Part shown: piece by piece, positions 7,097-15,418 of the stretch
Layout: each line of letters begins with the position of its first letter
Numbering within the stretch: the first letter of the stretch is position 1
Origin: JBCBEX01 sp038528235
GTDB taxonomy: Bacteria; Bacteroidota; Rhodothermia; Rhodothermales; Rubricoccaceae
Assembly: GCA_038528235.1 (NCBI GenBank)
Contig: JBCBEX010000011.1
Location: 14,142 to 78,141, forward strand
Length of the DNA stretch: 64,000 nucleotides
Reading direction: 5' to 3'
Program-made: the position numbers and the translations under genes
Notes under the pieces: generated by a model
The model's input: only the letters and a program-made list of their open reading frames with translations
The model's database searches: none
Told to the model about the DNA's origin: nothing

Positions 7097-9091
7097 TCAG
7101 GCTGCCTGGGCGTCGCTGTCCGCGCCCCACTCCAGGAACGCGCCGGTTTGCACGTCGCGCTTCATGTGCTGGTAGCGGAGCATGAGTTCCTGGAGCGGGC
7201 GCAGGTCCTCGCCTGCCTGGTCGGCGGCGAAGATGCGGCGCTGCACGTCGGCGATAGCCTGGTCGAGGCGGAGCAGCTTGAGCACCTGCATCGCGCTTGT
7301 GGCCGCGGCGAACGGGTCGCGGTGCGGGTCCTTCACGTCGATGCCGACGCGCGACCAGTTGTCGGACACCGCGTGGCGCTCCACGAGCGCTTCGGCCACC
7401 GTCTGCTGCACAGCAGGGCCGAAGGTGCCGTCTTTGAACGGCGTCGCCTCGATGCGATCCTGCTGCGCCTGCTCGATGAGCTTCTCGATGGTGGTCTGCG
7501 GTCCGCCCTCGCCGAATTCCGTGAGCGCCATGCGGGTCAGGACGTGCTCCACCATGGGCATGCCGTGCTCCAGCATGAGCTTGACGAGCAGCAGTTCGGC
7601 CGGGGATGCCGCCGGGCGAGGCGTGGGCCGCCGCGTGGTGAGGTCCGGCGACCGTTCCGCCCAGGATTCTTGCGGCGGCCCGTCTGTGTTGCGGTGGGCG
7701 GCGTCGCGCGGGCGAGCGTTGCCCCGAACCTGGTCACGGCGCGCGCCATCGCGGCGCGCTGAGCGGGTCCGCTCGCGGCCAGCCTCAGCGAGCGCATTGC
7801 GGAAAAGCGGGCGCAGTGTGGCGTCGGGGACGCGCAGGAGTTGGGCGGCGCGCTGGACATAGCCTTCCTGTACGATCGGGTCGGGAATCTTCGCGATTGA
7901 GGCCATCAGGCTGTGGACGACGCGGCTCTGCCCCTCGGGCGTGTCGAGTTCGCCGCGCCGCTTGGCCACGGCTACGCGGAAGGCGACGAAGTCCATCCGG
8001 TCGTCGCGGAGGACGCTGCGGAACGCCTCGGCACCAAACTGCTGCACGAAGGCATCGGGGTCGGCGCCGTCGGGCAGCGCCACGGCGAAGACGCCGAGCC
8101 CCTCGCCGAGCACGAGGTCGATGGCACGCAGGGCGGCGTCGAGGCCGGCGGAGTCGGCGTCGTAGAGCAGCACGAGCGCCTGCGCGTAGCGACCCGCTAG
8201 TCGAATCTGCTCGGCCGTGAGCGCGGTCCCGCTGCTGGCCACCACGTGCTCGACGCCCGCCTGGTGGAGCGAGATTACGTCGGTGTAGCCCTCCACGAGC
8301 AGCGCCTCGCCCTCGCCGCGGATGGCCTGCTTGGCCTGCCGCAGCCCGTAGAGCACGCTCGACTTGTGGTAGACCGGCGTCTCGGACGAGTTGAGGTACT
8401 TCGGCGGATCGCCGTCTTTGAACGGCGGCGTGACACCGGGGATGACGCGCCCGCCGAAGCCGAGCACCTTGCCGACGTGGCTGATGATGGGGAACATCGC
8501 GCGGCCCCGGAAGCGGTCGTAGACGCCGCGGCTGCCCTCGCGCGCGAGGTCGGCCTTGACGAGCAGGTCCGGGGCATAGTGGGCCGCCTGGGCGGCGTTC
8601 ACGAGCGCGTCCCAGCTGTCGGGCGCGAAGCCGAGGCCGAAGCCCGTGATCGTCTTCTTGCTGAAGCCGCGCTGCACGTAGTAGTCGAGACCCGGCTTCC
8701 CGGCCTCGGTGCGCAGTTGGTCGTAGTAAAACTTCGCCGCGAACCGGAGCACCCCATGGAGGGCTTCCCGCTCGCTGGCCGCCTCGCTCTTGCCCTCGCT
8801 CTCGGGGATCTCGATGCCGGCGCGCTCGGCGAGCAGCCGCACCGTCTCCAGGAACTCCATCCCCTCGACCTCCTGCACGAACTTGAAGAGGTCCCCGCCC
8901 CGGCGGCAGCCGAAGCAGTAGTAGAGGTTCTCGCCTGGGTCGACGGAAAACGAGGGCGACTTCTCGTTGTGGAACGGGCAGAGCCCGAAGAACCGGCCCC
9001 CACGCCGCTTCAGCCGCACGTAGTCGCCGACCACGTCGACTAGGTCGACGGAGCGGCGGACTTCTTCGATGACGGTATCGGGGATGGGCAT
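7097..9091 (-). CDS. dnaG: DNA primase
   Basis: This 664-residue protein starts at MPIPDTVIEEVRRSVDLVDVV (ATG 9091). DnaG lays down RNA primers for Okazaki fragments. The CHC2 zinc finger is visible as Cys38, His41, Cys59 and Cys62. The RNA polymerase core follows (YVQRGFSKKTITGFGLGFAP), then the TOPRIM domain with LLVEGYTDVISL and VLLYDADSAG. After a basic, Arg-rich linker the C-terminal region ends in a helical DnaB-interacting type domain. The long frame upstream of 9091 is Arg-rich and not primase-like. It may be co-transcribed with ppk1. Confidence 0.95.
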   Translation of the reverse strand: MPIPDTVIEEVRRSVDLVDVVGDYVRLKRRGGRFFGLCPFHNEKSPSFSVDPGENLYYCFGCRRGGDLFKFVQEVEGMEFLETVRLLAERAGIEIPESEGKSEAASEREALHGVLRFAAKFYYDQLRTEAGKPGLDYYVQRGFSKKTITGFGLGFAPDSWDALVNAAQAAHYAPDLLVKADLAREGSRGVYDRFRGRAMFPIISHVGKVLGFGGRVIPGVTPPFKDGDPPKYLNSSETPVYHKSSVLYGLRQAKQAIRGEGEALLVEGYTDVISLHQAGVEHVVASSGTALTAEQIRLAGRYAQALVLLYDADSAGLDAALRAIDLVLGEGLGVFAVALPDGADPDAFVQQFGAEAFRSVLRDDRMDFVAFRVAVAKRRGELDTPEGQSRVVHSLMASIAKIPDPIVQEGYVQRAAQLLRVPDATLRPLFRNALAEAGRERTRSARRDGARRDQVRGNARPRDAAHRNTDGPPQESWAERSPDLTTRRPTPRPAASPAELLLVKLMLEHGMPMVEHVLTRMALTEFGEGGPQTTIEKLIEQAQQDRIEATPFKDGTFGPAVQQTVAEALVERHAVSDNWSRVGIDVKDPHRDPFAAATSAMQVLKLLRLDQAIADVQRRIFAADQAGEDLRPLQELMLRYQHMKRDVQTGAFLEWGADSDAQAA

Positions 9092-9207
9092 GGGGCGACG
9101 ACCAACGAGCGCCGTCCAAGATCCGCACAGACGGCGGACCGTGCGCAGACGTCGCTCCGGCTGCCCCCGAGCTAGGCATCTTCTTTCGGAAAGCAGGCTC
9201 TCACAGA

Positions 9208-9238
9208 AACAGGCCCAACGCCGAAGCGCGGGCCTGTT
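9208..9238 (-). terminator. Hairpin terminator downstream of the Ig-like lipoprotein gene
   Basis: The arms AACAGGCCC (9208-9216) and GGGCCTGTT (9230-9238) form a perfect 9-bp stem with a 13-nt loop. Read leftwards, the stem is followed by TTTCTG-type sequence. It separates the lipoprotein gene (stop at 9288) from dnaG (start at 9091). The remaining spacer up to 9287 shows nothing else. Confidence 0.5.
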
Positions 9239-9287
9239 CGTCTTAGTGGCGGGGGCTAAGCGCCCCCCTCGAGCACGCGGTGGTCCG

Positions 9288-10868
9288 TCAGCGGTCCTCG
9301 ATCCTACGCATCGGGCCGATGCCCGCGAACGAGGCCGTGCCCTCACCGTTGGGTCCTGACACCGAGATCTTCGATTCCACGTGGACCGGCACCGTCTCCG
9401 ACGACTGGTCGTTGATGAAGACCGAGAAGCTGTAGTCCGTCACGCCTGCGATGGGGCCATAGGCGATGATGTGGCGCGAGATTTCGGCGTTCACATTGCC
9501 GGCCTGGTCGATGTTCTCGCCCTCCGAGGTCACGTTGATCGTGGTGCCTGCCGAGAGGGGGTTGGTGTTCCGGTCAGCCACGCGGTAGTCGAACTGGACG
9601 GAGCTGACGAAGACGGTGTCGGCCACACCGTCGGGGACGTTGTCGAAGGCGTTGGTGGCGCCCGTCGAGTCGCCCGAGACGACGAACTCCTGCTGACGCT
9701 GGTCGAGGAGCGTGACGATCGGGTAGCCCGTGAACAGGACGCGCGTGGTAGCCTCGATCACCTCCTGGTTCTCGTTGCTCGTGCGCGCCCGGACGGTGCC
9801 GGGGCCGCCTCGGTCCAGGCGAGGCTGCGCCGAGATGAGTTCGACGTTGGCGATGCCGCCATCCGTGGGTGCGGACCCGACGACGATGCCCTGATCGGTG
9901 GTGAAGTAGACCTGCGTGCCATCTTCGACGGGGTTGCCATACTTATCGCCCACGAAGGCTGTGACCGCGTTGGTCAGCCCGGAGAGCTCAAGGGCCGGGC
10001 CGAAGTTGGGCGTCTCGTTGACAACCGAGAAGTGGGTGGCGTCCGGCAGGCCACCGTGCACGACGAGGGTGACGGGGGCCGTGCGAACGGGGTTGCCGGC
10101 CGGGTTGACGGCGTCGACGACCTCCGCCACGATCTGAGCCGTGCCAGCGACGGTACCGCTGGTGAAGGTGAATTCCGCCTTGCCCTCACTGTCGGTGAGG
10201 ATTTCCTCGGGGAAGATGAAGCTCCCGTCGGCCCCCTGGCCGTCCGGCGCGGCGTCGATCCGGACGCGGACGGACGCGGCGTTCTCGCTCGTGATGGGGT
10301 TGCCGTTGGCGTCGAACACCACGAAGATCAGCTTGCCGATCTCGGAGCCGCCGACCCCGCTGACGCTCACCTGCTGCGCCGAGCGCTCGTCGAACGTGAT
10401 GCTCGCTGCCGTCGTGCCTTCCACGCCGCCGGTCGTGCCGCCGTCGGCCGGACCGCCGGTGTTCTCGGCGATGGTGATCTGAAGGTCCCGCATCGTATAG
10501 TCCTGCCCACTGGAGACGAGCTTGGTGACAGGCGCCGAGACGGCGGAGCCGAAGGAGGCCTCAATCGAGACCGTGACGGCCTCTTCCTGCTGTGTTTGCT
10601 GCGTCGTGTTGGTGTTCTGGACCGCGTCGCTGATCTCGAAGGAGAAGGCGTAGGACCCAATCGAGTCGGTACGCGTCTGCCGGACGAACTGGTTGGCGAC
10701 GAGGTCCACGAGCGCATTCTGCACCGGGTCGCCGTTCTGGTCGATCACGCGCCCGTCGACGGTGACCGAGTCGAGTTCGGAGAGCGAGTCGCAACCGCCC
10801 AGCAAAAGGACGACCCCGAGCAGCGCGGCGCTCAGGAGCGAGGAAGGGCGAGGAAGGAAACGAGGCAT
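9288..10868 (-). CDS. Lipoprotein with bacterial Ig-like (invasin-type) domains
   Basis: This protein of about 526 residues starts at MPRFLPRPSSLLSAALLGVV, with the lipobox Cys in LLLGGCDSL. After the lipid anchor comes VDGRVIDQNGDPVQNALVDL, a carboxypeptidase-regulatory/Cna-B-like fold. Several big Ig-like modules follow, with hallmarks such as VFDANGNPITSENAASV and FVGDKYGNPVEDGTQVYF (group 1/invasin-like). Such proteins are surface or periplasmic adhesive or structural lipoproteins. The composition is acidic and Thr/Val-rich. It has no co-directional partner close by. The exact ATG is uncertain because another in-frame ATG lies four codons upstream. Confidence 0.8.
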   Translation of the reverse strand: MPRFLPRPSSLLSAALLGVVLLLGGCDSLSELDSVTVDGRVIDQNGDPVQNALVDLVANQFVRQTRTDSIGSYAFSFEISDAVQNTNTTQQTQQEEAVTVSIEASFGSAVSAPVTKLVSSGQDYTMRDLQITIAENTGGPADGGTTGGVEGTTAASITFDERSAQQVSVSGVGGSEIGKLIFVVFDANGNPITSENAASVRVRIDAAPDGQGADGSFIFPEEILTDSEGKAEFTFTSGTVAGTAQIVAEVVDAVNPAGNPVRTAPVTLVVHGGLPDATHFSVVNETPNFGPALELSGLTNAVTAFVGDKYGNPVEDGTQVYFTTDQGIVVGSAPTDGGIANVELISAQPRLDRGGPGTVRARTSNENQEVIEATTRVLFTGYPIVTLLDQRQQEFVVSGDSTGATNAFDNVPDGVADTVFVSSVQFDYRVADRNTNPLSAGTTINVTSEGENIDQAGNVNAEISRHIIAYGPIAGVTDYSFSVFINDQSSETVPVHVESKISVSGPNGEGTASFAGIGPMRRIEDR

Positions 10869-11177
10869 GTTCGGATACATGGAGATCGACAAGTCGGCGA
10901 GGAGGGGCATGGGTAGATGCAGCGATTTGACCTGCACGTTTCTACCCGCAGCCCCGATATGAGCGGCCCATCTCCCCAGAGGCGAATGCTGTGCCGATGT
11001 CTGTCAGCCCGTCTGATTTCCGTGCGACGGGCCCTCCCAGCGCGTTTTGGTAAACCAGAATGCCGCTCCCTGTGCCCTCTCGCTCGCTCGACTCGCCCAC
11101 GCGTCCAGGCCAGTGCTTCCGAAATCGCCCGAGGGCGTACGTCCCGTAACCCCGCGCCGCGTTTCGCCCGGCCGTCG
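10869..11177. other. Gene-free spacer, 309 bp
   Basis: This stretch lies between the start of the Ig-like lipoprotein gene and the stop of the DinB-like gene. Short frames here have shadow-like composition. No tRNA, strong hairpin or repeat was seen, and it probably holds the lipoprotein promoter. Confidence 0.5.
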
Positions 11178-11711
11178 CTACCCGTCCACTACCGTCCGGA
11201 TGCGCTCGACCTGCCACAGGTGCACCAAGTCATGCGCCGCGAGCAACGCGACGATACGGCCTACCGACTCCTCGCCGCGCTCGGCATGATGACCGACCCG
11301 CGCCCAGGCCTCGGGTTGCTGCCGGGCGAGCCAGCGCAGGTTGAGCGCCCGCAGCGCGGCGAAGTCGTCGAGCGCCTCGGCGAGCGTGACGCCGTCGGGG
11401 CCGAACGCTGCCGCCCACGCGTCCTGGTCGTAGCCCGCCAGCGCTGGACCGTCCTCCGCGACGATGACGCGCATGCGGTAGCCGTAGACCAACTCTGAAT
11501 CGACGAGGTGCTGCACGGCCTGCACGACTGACCACTTGCCCGGCTGTTCCGATTGCTGGGCCTGCGCCTCGGTCAGCCCCGCGACGGCCGCTCGTAGCGC
11601 GTCGGGCGTAGCGCCCTGCACCGCCACCGGATCGCGGTCGCCGAGCAGCGCAAGCATCGCGTGGACGTAGTCGGCAGGGCTGTCGGCGTACGAGGTCGGC
11701 ACGAAAGGCAT
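11178..11711 (-). CDS. DinB-superfamily protein
   Basis: This 177-residue protein starts at MPFVPTSYADSP (ATG 11711). It has the four-helix DinB/YfiT fold pattern: KWSVVQAVQHLVDSE supplies the first metal-type His, and AAHDLVHLWQVERI near the C-terminus supplies the second His pair. Members are often metal-dependent thiol transferases or have no known function, so only the fold can be named. Between this gene and the upstream FadL-like gene lies a 16-bp tandem repeat immediately before the start codon. A longer frame upstream translates that repeat and is unlikely to be coding. Confidence 0.8.
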   Translation of the reverse strand: MPFVPTSYADSPADYVHAMLALLGDRDPVAVQGATPDALRAAVAGLTEAQAQQSEQPGKWSVVQAVQHLVDSELVYGYRMRVIVAEDGPALAGYDQDAWAAAFGPDGVTLAEALDDFAALRALNLRWLARQQPEAWARVGHHAERGEESVGRIVALLAAHDLVHLWQVERIRTVVDG

Positions 11712-11724
11712 CGGCGTGCTTGGC

Positions 11725-11766
11725 GGTGCAGCGTCTGGGTGGTGCAGCGTCTGGGTGGTGCAGCGT
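11725..11766. repeat. 16-bp tandem repeat, about 2.6 copies
   Basis: GGTGCAGCGTCTGGGT is found at 11725-11740 and 11741-11756, followed by a partial third copy at 11757-11766. It begins 14 bp upstream of the DinB-like start codon, so it lies in that gene's 5' region. Confidence 0.9.
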
Positions 11767-11859
11767 GGTGTCTCCGCGATTCTACCGCAGAGGCACCGTA
11801 TGCCGTTCCGCGCCACGTCCGGCCTTCTCTAGGTCGGCCCTAGAATCAAGATATAGGTC

Positions 11860-13263
11860 CTAGAATCCAAACGTGGCACCGACTACGAGCGTCGTGCGGG
11901 TCACGTCTTCGAGGACGAGGCGCAGACTCTCCGGGTTGCTCAGCGTGCCGGGGTCGTCGCCGTCCGGGAAGACGTTGTCGATGGCGACGAGTTGGTCCTC
12001 GAAGCGCGTGTTCACGAGAGCGATGTTGATCTCGGACGACCGTCCCACCCGGATGCCGACGCCTGCCGTGACGGTGCGCCGCAGGCGGTCAGCCACGGCG
12101 TCCACTGCGACCTCGCGCCGCGCGCGGTCCACCACGAGGCCCGTCGCGTCGCGGAGCGGATCGGGCTGGTAGGCCAGCCCGAAGCGCGCCGTGGCGATGC
12201 CGAAGTCGTAGGCGGCGCCGAAGCGCGTTGTGAAGGCGTCGTCGTAGGTGCGGCGCAGCGTGCTGTTCTGGTCCGCAATGAAGAGCAGGTCGTCCTCACT
12301 CGTGAAACCGTCGGTGCGGAGGCGGGCCTGGCTCCAGTCGACGTACTCCACGTCGGCGGCGAGCGTCGCGCCCGCGATCTGGTAGACGACGCCCGCGCCG
12401 AGCCGCCACGGCGTCGTGAAGTCGTAGTCCACAGGGAAGAGGTCGCCAAACGAGTCGATGGTCTCCTCGACGACGTTGACATAGGTCGGCGTCTCCACGA
12501 CGAAGCCGAGCCGGAACCCCCGCTGCGCTTCGGCAGAGATCCCCACCCGGGCGTTCACGCCGCGCGCCTCCTGGTCGATGCTGAACACCACCGGGTCGTC
12601 GCCGAAGAAGCTGGCCGCGCCGATGGATTCGGTGAAGTAGGAGCCGAAGAGGAAGTTCACGGAGCCGCCTACCATCACGCCAGGGGCGATCTCCACCGCC
12701 GCCGCCGCAGAGAGTTCGCCCGCCTGCCCCTCCGCGAACACGTCTTCCTCGAATCGGTCTGCGACGACGGTGCCGTCGCCGAGCGTGCCCGTGACCTCGG
12801 CGTCGTAGAAGAGCGCGCGGTCGTAGGTGCTGGTGCGGTTGTAGCCAAGCCCGACCACGAGCGAGCCGCGCACGGTGGGCACCTTGGCGGCATATCCGAG
12901 GTGGCCGAGGCGCGCCCCGCTGGAGCGCGTGGAGCCTTCCAGGGTGCGCCCGTCCAGCCCGAGGCTGGCGTCGTCGCCGGAGAGGCGGTAGGCCGCGTCG
13001 CTCTCGGTGCCCGTCAGGTCTACGGACGCCGTGGCCTCAGAGGTGCGCAGCCAGCCCAGGTTGGCGGGGTTGGAGAACGAGGCCGTCCAGCCGGGCATGC
13101 CGCCGATGGCCGCGCCGCCCTGCCCTGCCAACTCGGCGCCGAGCGTGGCCTGGCGGCGGCTGAGCAGGAGCACGTCCTCGGCCGTCTGGGCCGCCGCGGC
13201 GGGCACGAGCAAGAGAGCCACGAGGGCAAGGCCGTGAAGGTTGAGAGAGCAGAGGCTACGCAT
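11860..13263 (-). CDS. FadL/OmpP1-like outer-membrane transport protein
   Basis: This 467-residue protein has a signal peptide (LALVALLLVPAAAAQ) and ends in Phe, as outer-membrane barrels do. The N-terminal hatch-like region (QATLGAELAGQGGAAIGG, then ASFSNPANLGWL) matches the GG...NPA pattern of the FadL/TodX family, which takes up hydrophobic compounds. The rest is alternating beta-strand sequence with aromatic girdles (YDFTTPWRLGAGVVYQ). No substrate can be assigned. The gene is followed by the DinB-like gene on the same strand, 148 bp away. Confidence 0.75.
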   Translation of the reverse strand: MRSLCSLNLHGLALVALLLVPAAAAQTAEDVLLLSRRQATLGAELAGQGGAAIGGMPGWTASFSNPANLGWLRTSEATASVDLTGTESDAAYRLSGDDASLGLDGRTLEGSTRSSGARLGHLGYAAKVPTVRGSLVVGLGYNRTSTYDRALFYDAEVTGTLGDGTVVADRFEEDVFAEGQAGELSAAAAVEIAPGVMVGGSVNFLFGSYFTESIGAASFFGDDPVVFSIDQEARGVNARVGISAEAQRGFRLGFVVETPTYVNVVEETIDSFGDLFPVDYDFTTPWRLGAGVVYQIAGATLAADVEYVDWSQARLRTDGFTSEDDLLFIADQNSTLRRTYDDAFTTRFGAAYDFGIATARFGLAYQPDPLRDATGLVVDRARREVAVDAVADRLRRTVTAGVGIRVGRSSEINIALVNTRFEDQLVAIDNVFPDGDDPGTLSNPESLRLVLEDVTRTTLVVGATFGF

Positions 13264-13355
13264 GGGGGCGAGTGTCGGGTGAGACGTGGCGGCTCGATGC
13301 GAGGTCGGGGCGGCCCTGTGACGTGGCAGCGCGCACCGTGAGGACTAGACATAGC

Positions 13356-13384
13356 GGAGGCCCGCACGGGGCGCACGGGCCTCC
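13356..13384 (-). terminator. Hairpin after the low-complexity lipoprotein gene
   Basis: GGAGGCCCG (13356-13364) and CGGGCCTCC (13376-13384) form a perfect 9-bp stem with an 11-nt loop. It lies between the stop of the 13424-15154 gene and the start of the FadL-like gene. There is no clear T tract. Confidence 0.4.
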
Positions 13385-13423
13385 TACTTGGCAATCAAAC
13401 GAAAGGAGAGCGGAGGCCGGCGA

Positions 13424-15154
13424 CTAGACGTCGCCTCCGCCGCGGCGGCTGGAGCGACCCGACGAGCGGTTGCCCGACGAGCGGTTGCTCGACCCGCCGG
13501 AGCGCGCGTTGCCCGACGAGCGGTTGCTCGACCCGCCGCTGCGGGTGCTCGGCGTTGAGCGCGGACGCGACGACGGCGACGGGCGCGTCTGCGGGCGCGG
13601 CGCCGGGGCCGGGCGGCTCTGCGGACGCGGCGCCGAGCGGGTGCTGCTGCCCGACGATCGCGACGAGGGGCGCGTCCGTGGCGTGGAGCGGGCGTTGTCG
13701 CCATCGTCGTTCCCACCGCGGCGGGTACGGCTGGGCGCCGGGCGGCTCTGCGGCTGGCGGCTGGGTGCGGGACGAGTCTGCGGCGTCCGGTTCGGGGCGG
13801 GGCGCGACTCAGGACGACGCGAGGGTGCCGGCCGCGTCTGCGGAGTCCGGCTCGGTGCGGGGCGCGTCTCCGGGCGCGACGACGGTGCCGGACGAGACGA
13901 AGGCGCCGGGCGCGACGACGGTGCCGGACGAGACGAAGGCGCCGGACGAGACGACGGTGTTGGGCGCGTCTGCGGGCGCGGTGCTGGACGCGTCTCCGTG
14001 GTGCGGCCCGGGGTCGGGCGTGTCGCAGGGCGAGGCGCCGGACGCGTCTCCGTGGTGCGGCCCGGCGTTGGGCGTGTGTTCGGCGCGCGACCCGGGGCCG
14101 GGCGCGTCTGCGGCGTGCGCACAGTGCCGGGTCGTGTCTCCGGCGCACGGGTCGGGCGTACGGTGCGCCCCCCCTCAGAGCTCGGCCGCGCTGGGGATAC
14201 GGCACCCGGACGCGTCGGGCGCACGACGGTGCGCACCGGCTCGTCAGCGCCACGGACTGGACGCACGGCGTCTGTGACCGGCCGGCTCAGGCGCCCGTCA
14301 CGACCTGTGGACCGGATCGGGCGCAGGGCCGTCTGACGCACACGGTTGCGGCCGTCGTCGAAGACGTAGTAGTGGTCGTTCCGGTAGTACACATCGCGGT
14401 ACTGGACAAAGACGGGCTGGTAGTAGCCTCCGCCATACCACGCGATCGGACGATGGTAGAAGGGCCGGTGGTAGAACGGACGATGGTAGAAGCCGCGTCC
14501 AAACCCAAAGCTGAAGCTGACCGAGAAACCAGGCCGGTAGAACGGGTCGTGCAAAAACGGGTCGTAGAAGAAGGGATCCCAGAGCAGCGGATCGTGGAAG
14601 GCCCAGGCGGGACGGTACCACAGCGGGCGCCAGCGCGACCAGCGGTACGGGCGGTGGTAGCCCCTCCCGTAGTAGCTATCGTAATAGCCACCGCCATACG
14701 AGCCGCCATGGTAGGCGTCCTCGTAGTAGACGTTCTCGTCGTCGTAGTAGTAGCGCGTGACGTTGACGTCATCCTCGCCATAGCCACCTTCGTAAGTGCC
14801 CTCGTCGTAGTAGCCGTCGCCGACATAGCCCTCCTCGGCATAGCCGTCGGTGGCGTACGCGTCCTGGCCGTAGACCTCGCCCTCGGTGTAGACCGGCGCC
14901 TGCACACCGACGCGGGCCGAGAGGGGCTCGGCGTCCTCCACGGGTGCCGTTGCATAGCCCTCGTCGGCATAGCCCTGGTCACGGGCGTCCGTCTTCGGGT
15001 CTTCGTAGCGCGGGCTGTAGGTCGGGCGCCGGTCGTAGCGGTCGGACGCGTTGGCGAGCTGCGTATAGCAGCCTGAGAGCAGCAGCGCCATGAGCGCCAG
15101 CGAGAGCGCGGGCAGCAGCGAAGAGAGCCGGGGGCGTAGCGGAGGGCGCATCAT
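13424..15154 (-). CDS. Low-complexity repeat-rich lipoprotein
   Basis: This 576-residue protein starts MMRPPLRPRLSSLLPAL, with a lipobox Cys in LLLSGCYTQ. Three zones can be seen. Residues ~40-165 are acidic and Tyr/Gly-rich (many DGY/YEDAY units). Residues ~165-270 are aromatic, with FYHRPFYHRP-type repeats and alternating Phe/Asp/Pro. From ~280 onward the sequence is almost only Pro, Arg, Thr, Ser and Ala in short units such as TRPAPSR, PSSRPA and GRTTETRPAP. It ends in GGSSNRSSGN repeats and a basic tail. This suggests an extended, positively charged surface fibre or matrix component. Function is unknown. Long antisense frames here are composition artefacts. Confidence 0.7.
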   Translation of the reverse strand: MMRPPLRPRLSSLLPALSLALMALLLSGCYTQLANASDRYDRRPTYSPRYEDPKTDARDQGYADEGYATAPVEDAEPLSARVGVQAPVYTEGEVYGQDAYATDGYAEEGYVGDGYYDEGTYEGGYGEDDVNVTRYYYDDENVYYEDAYHGGSYGGGYYDSYYGRGYHRPYRWSRWRPLWYRPAWAFHDPLLWDPFFYDPFLHDPFYRPGFSVSFSFGFGRGFYHRPFYHRPFYHRPIAWYGGGYYQPVFVQYRDVYYRNDHYYVFDDGRNRVRQTALRPIRSTGRDGRLSRPVTDAVRPVRGADEPVRTVVRPTRPGAVSPARPSSEGGRTVRPTRAPETRPGTVRTPQTRPAPGRAPNTRPTPGRTTETRPAPRPATRPTPGRTTETRPAPRPQTRPTPSSRPAPSSRPAPSSRPAPSSRPAPSSRPETRPAPSRTPQTRPAPSRRPESRPAPNRTPQTRPAPSRQPQSRPAPSRTRRGGNDDGDNARSTPRTRPSSRSSGSSTRSAPRPQSRPAPAPRPQTRPSPSSRPRSTPSTRSGGSSNRSSGNARSGGSSNRSSGNRSSGRSSRRGGGDV

Positions 15155-15418
15155 GGCAGCGGTGGGTCGGGAGGACGATGGGAGACAGGCTCGTGCAGCC
15201 TGGCCGCAGAGGCGAGCGCGAAAGTAACAGCGTCACCACAGAAAATGGACGCCTGTTCAAGGACGAGGCCGGGACGATAGCCGCGTGCCAACGCCGTGCG
15301 CGGTGCCAAAGAGCACGTGAAAGCCACACGCGGGCGACCTCCGCATGGCACGCCGCAGCCCGCGCGCCGTTTCTTGGTCGTCTGTTTTACCCTTCCACTC
15401 TCCCGACCGCCCTTCCCG

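Noticed and set aside
10942..11217. 91-codon minus-strand frame in the spacer
   Set aside because: It overlaps the end of the DinB-like gene, has no recognisable features, and its composition is shadow-like.
13880..13990. CRISPR-like regular repeats
   Set aside because: The repeats are coding triplet-phase units of the Pro/Arg lipoprotein with no unique spacers.
13470..14336. Long plus-strand frame opposite the repeat-rich lipoprotein
   Set aside because: It is Gly/Arg/Val low-complexity sequence produced by the antisense of Pro/Arg repeats; the minus-strand frame has a lipoprotein signal and sensible zones.
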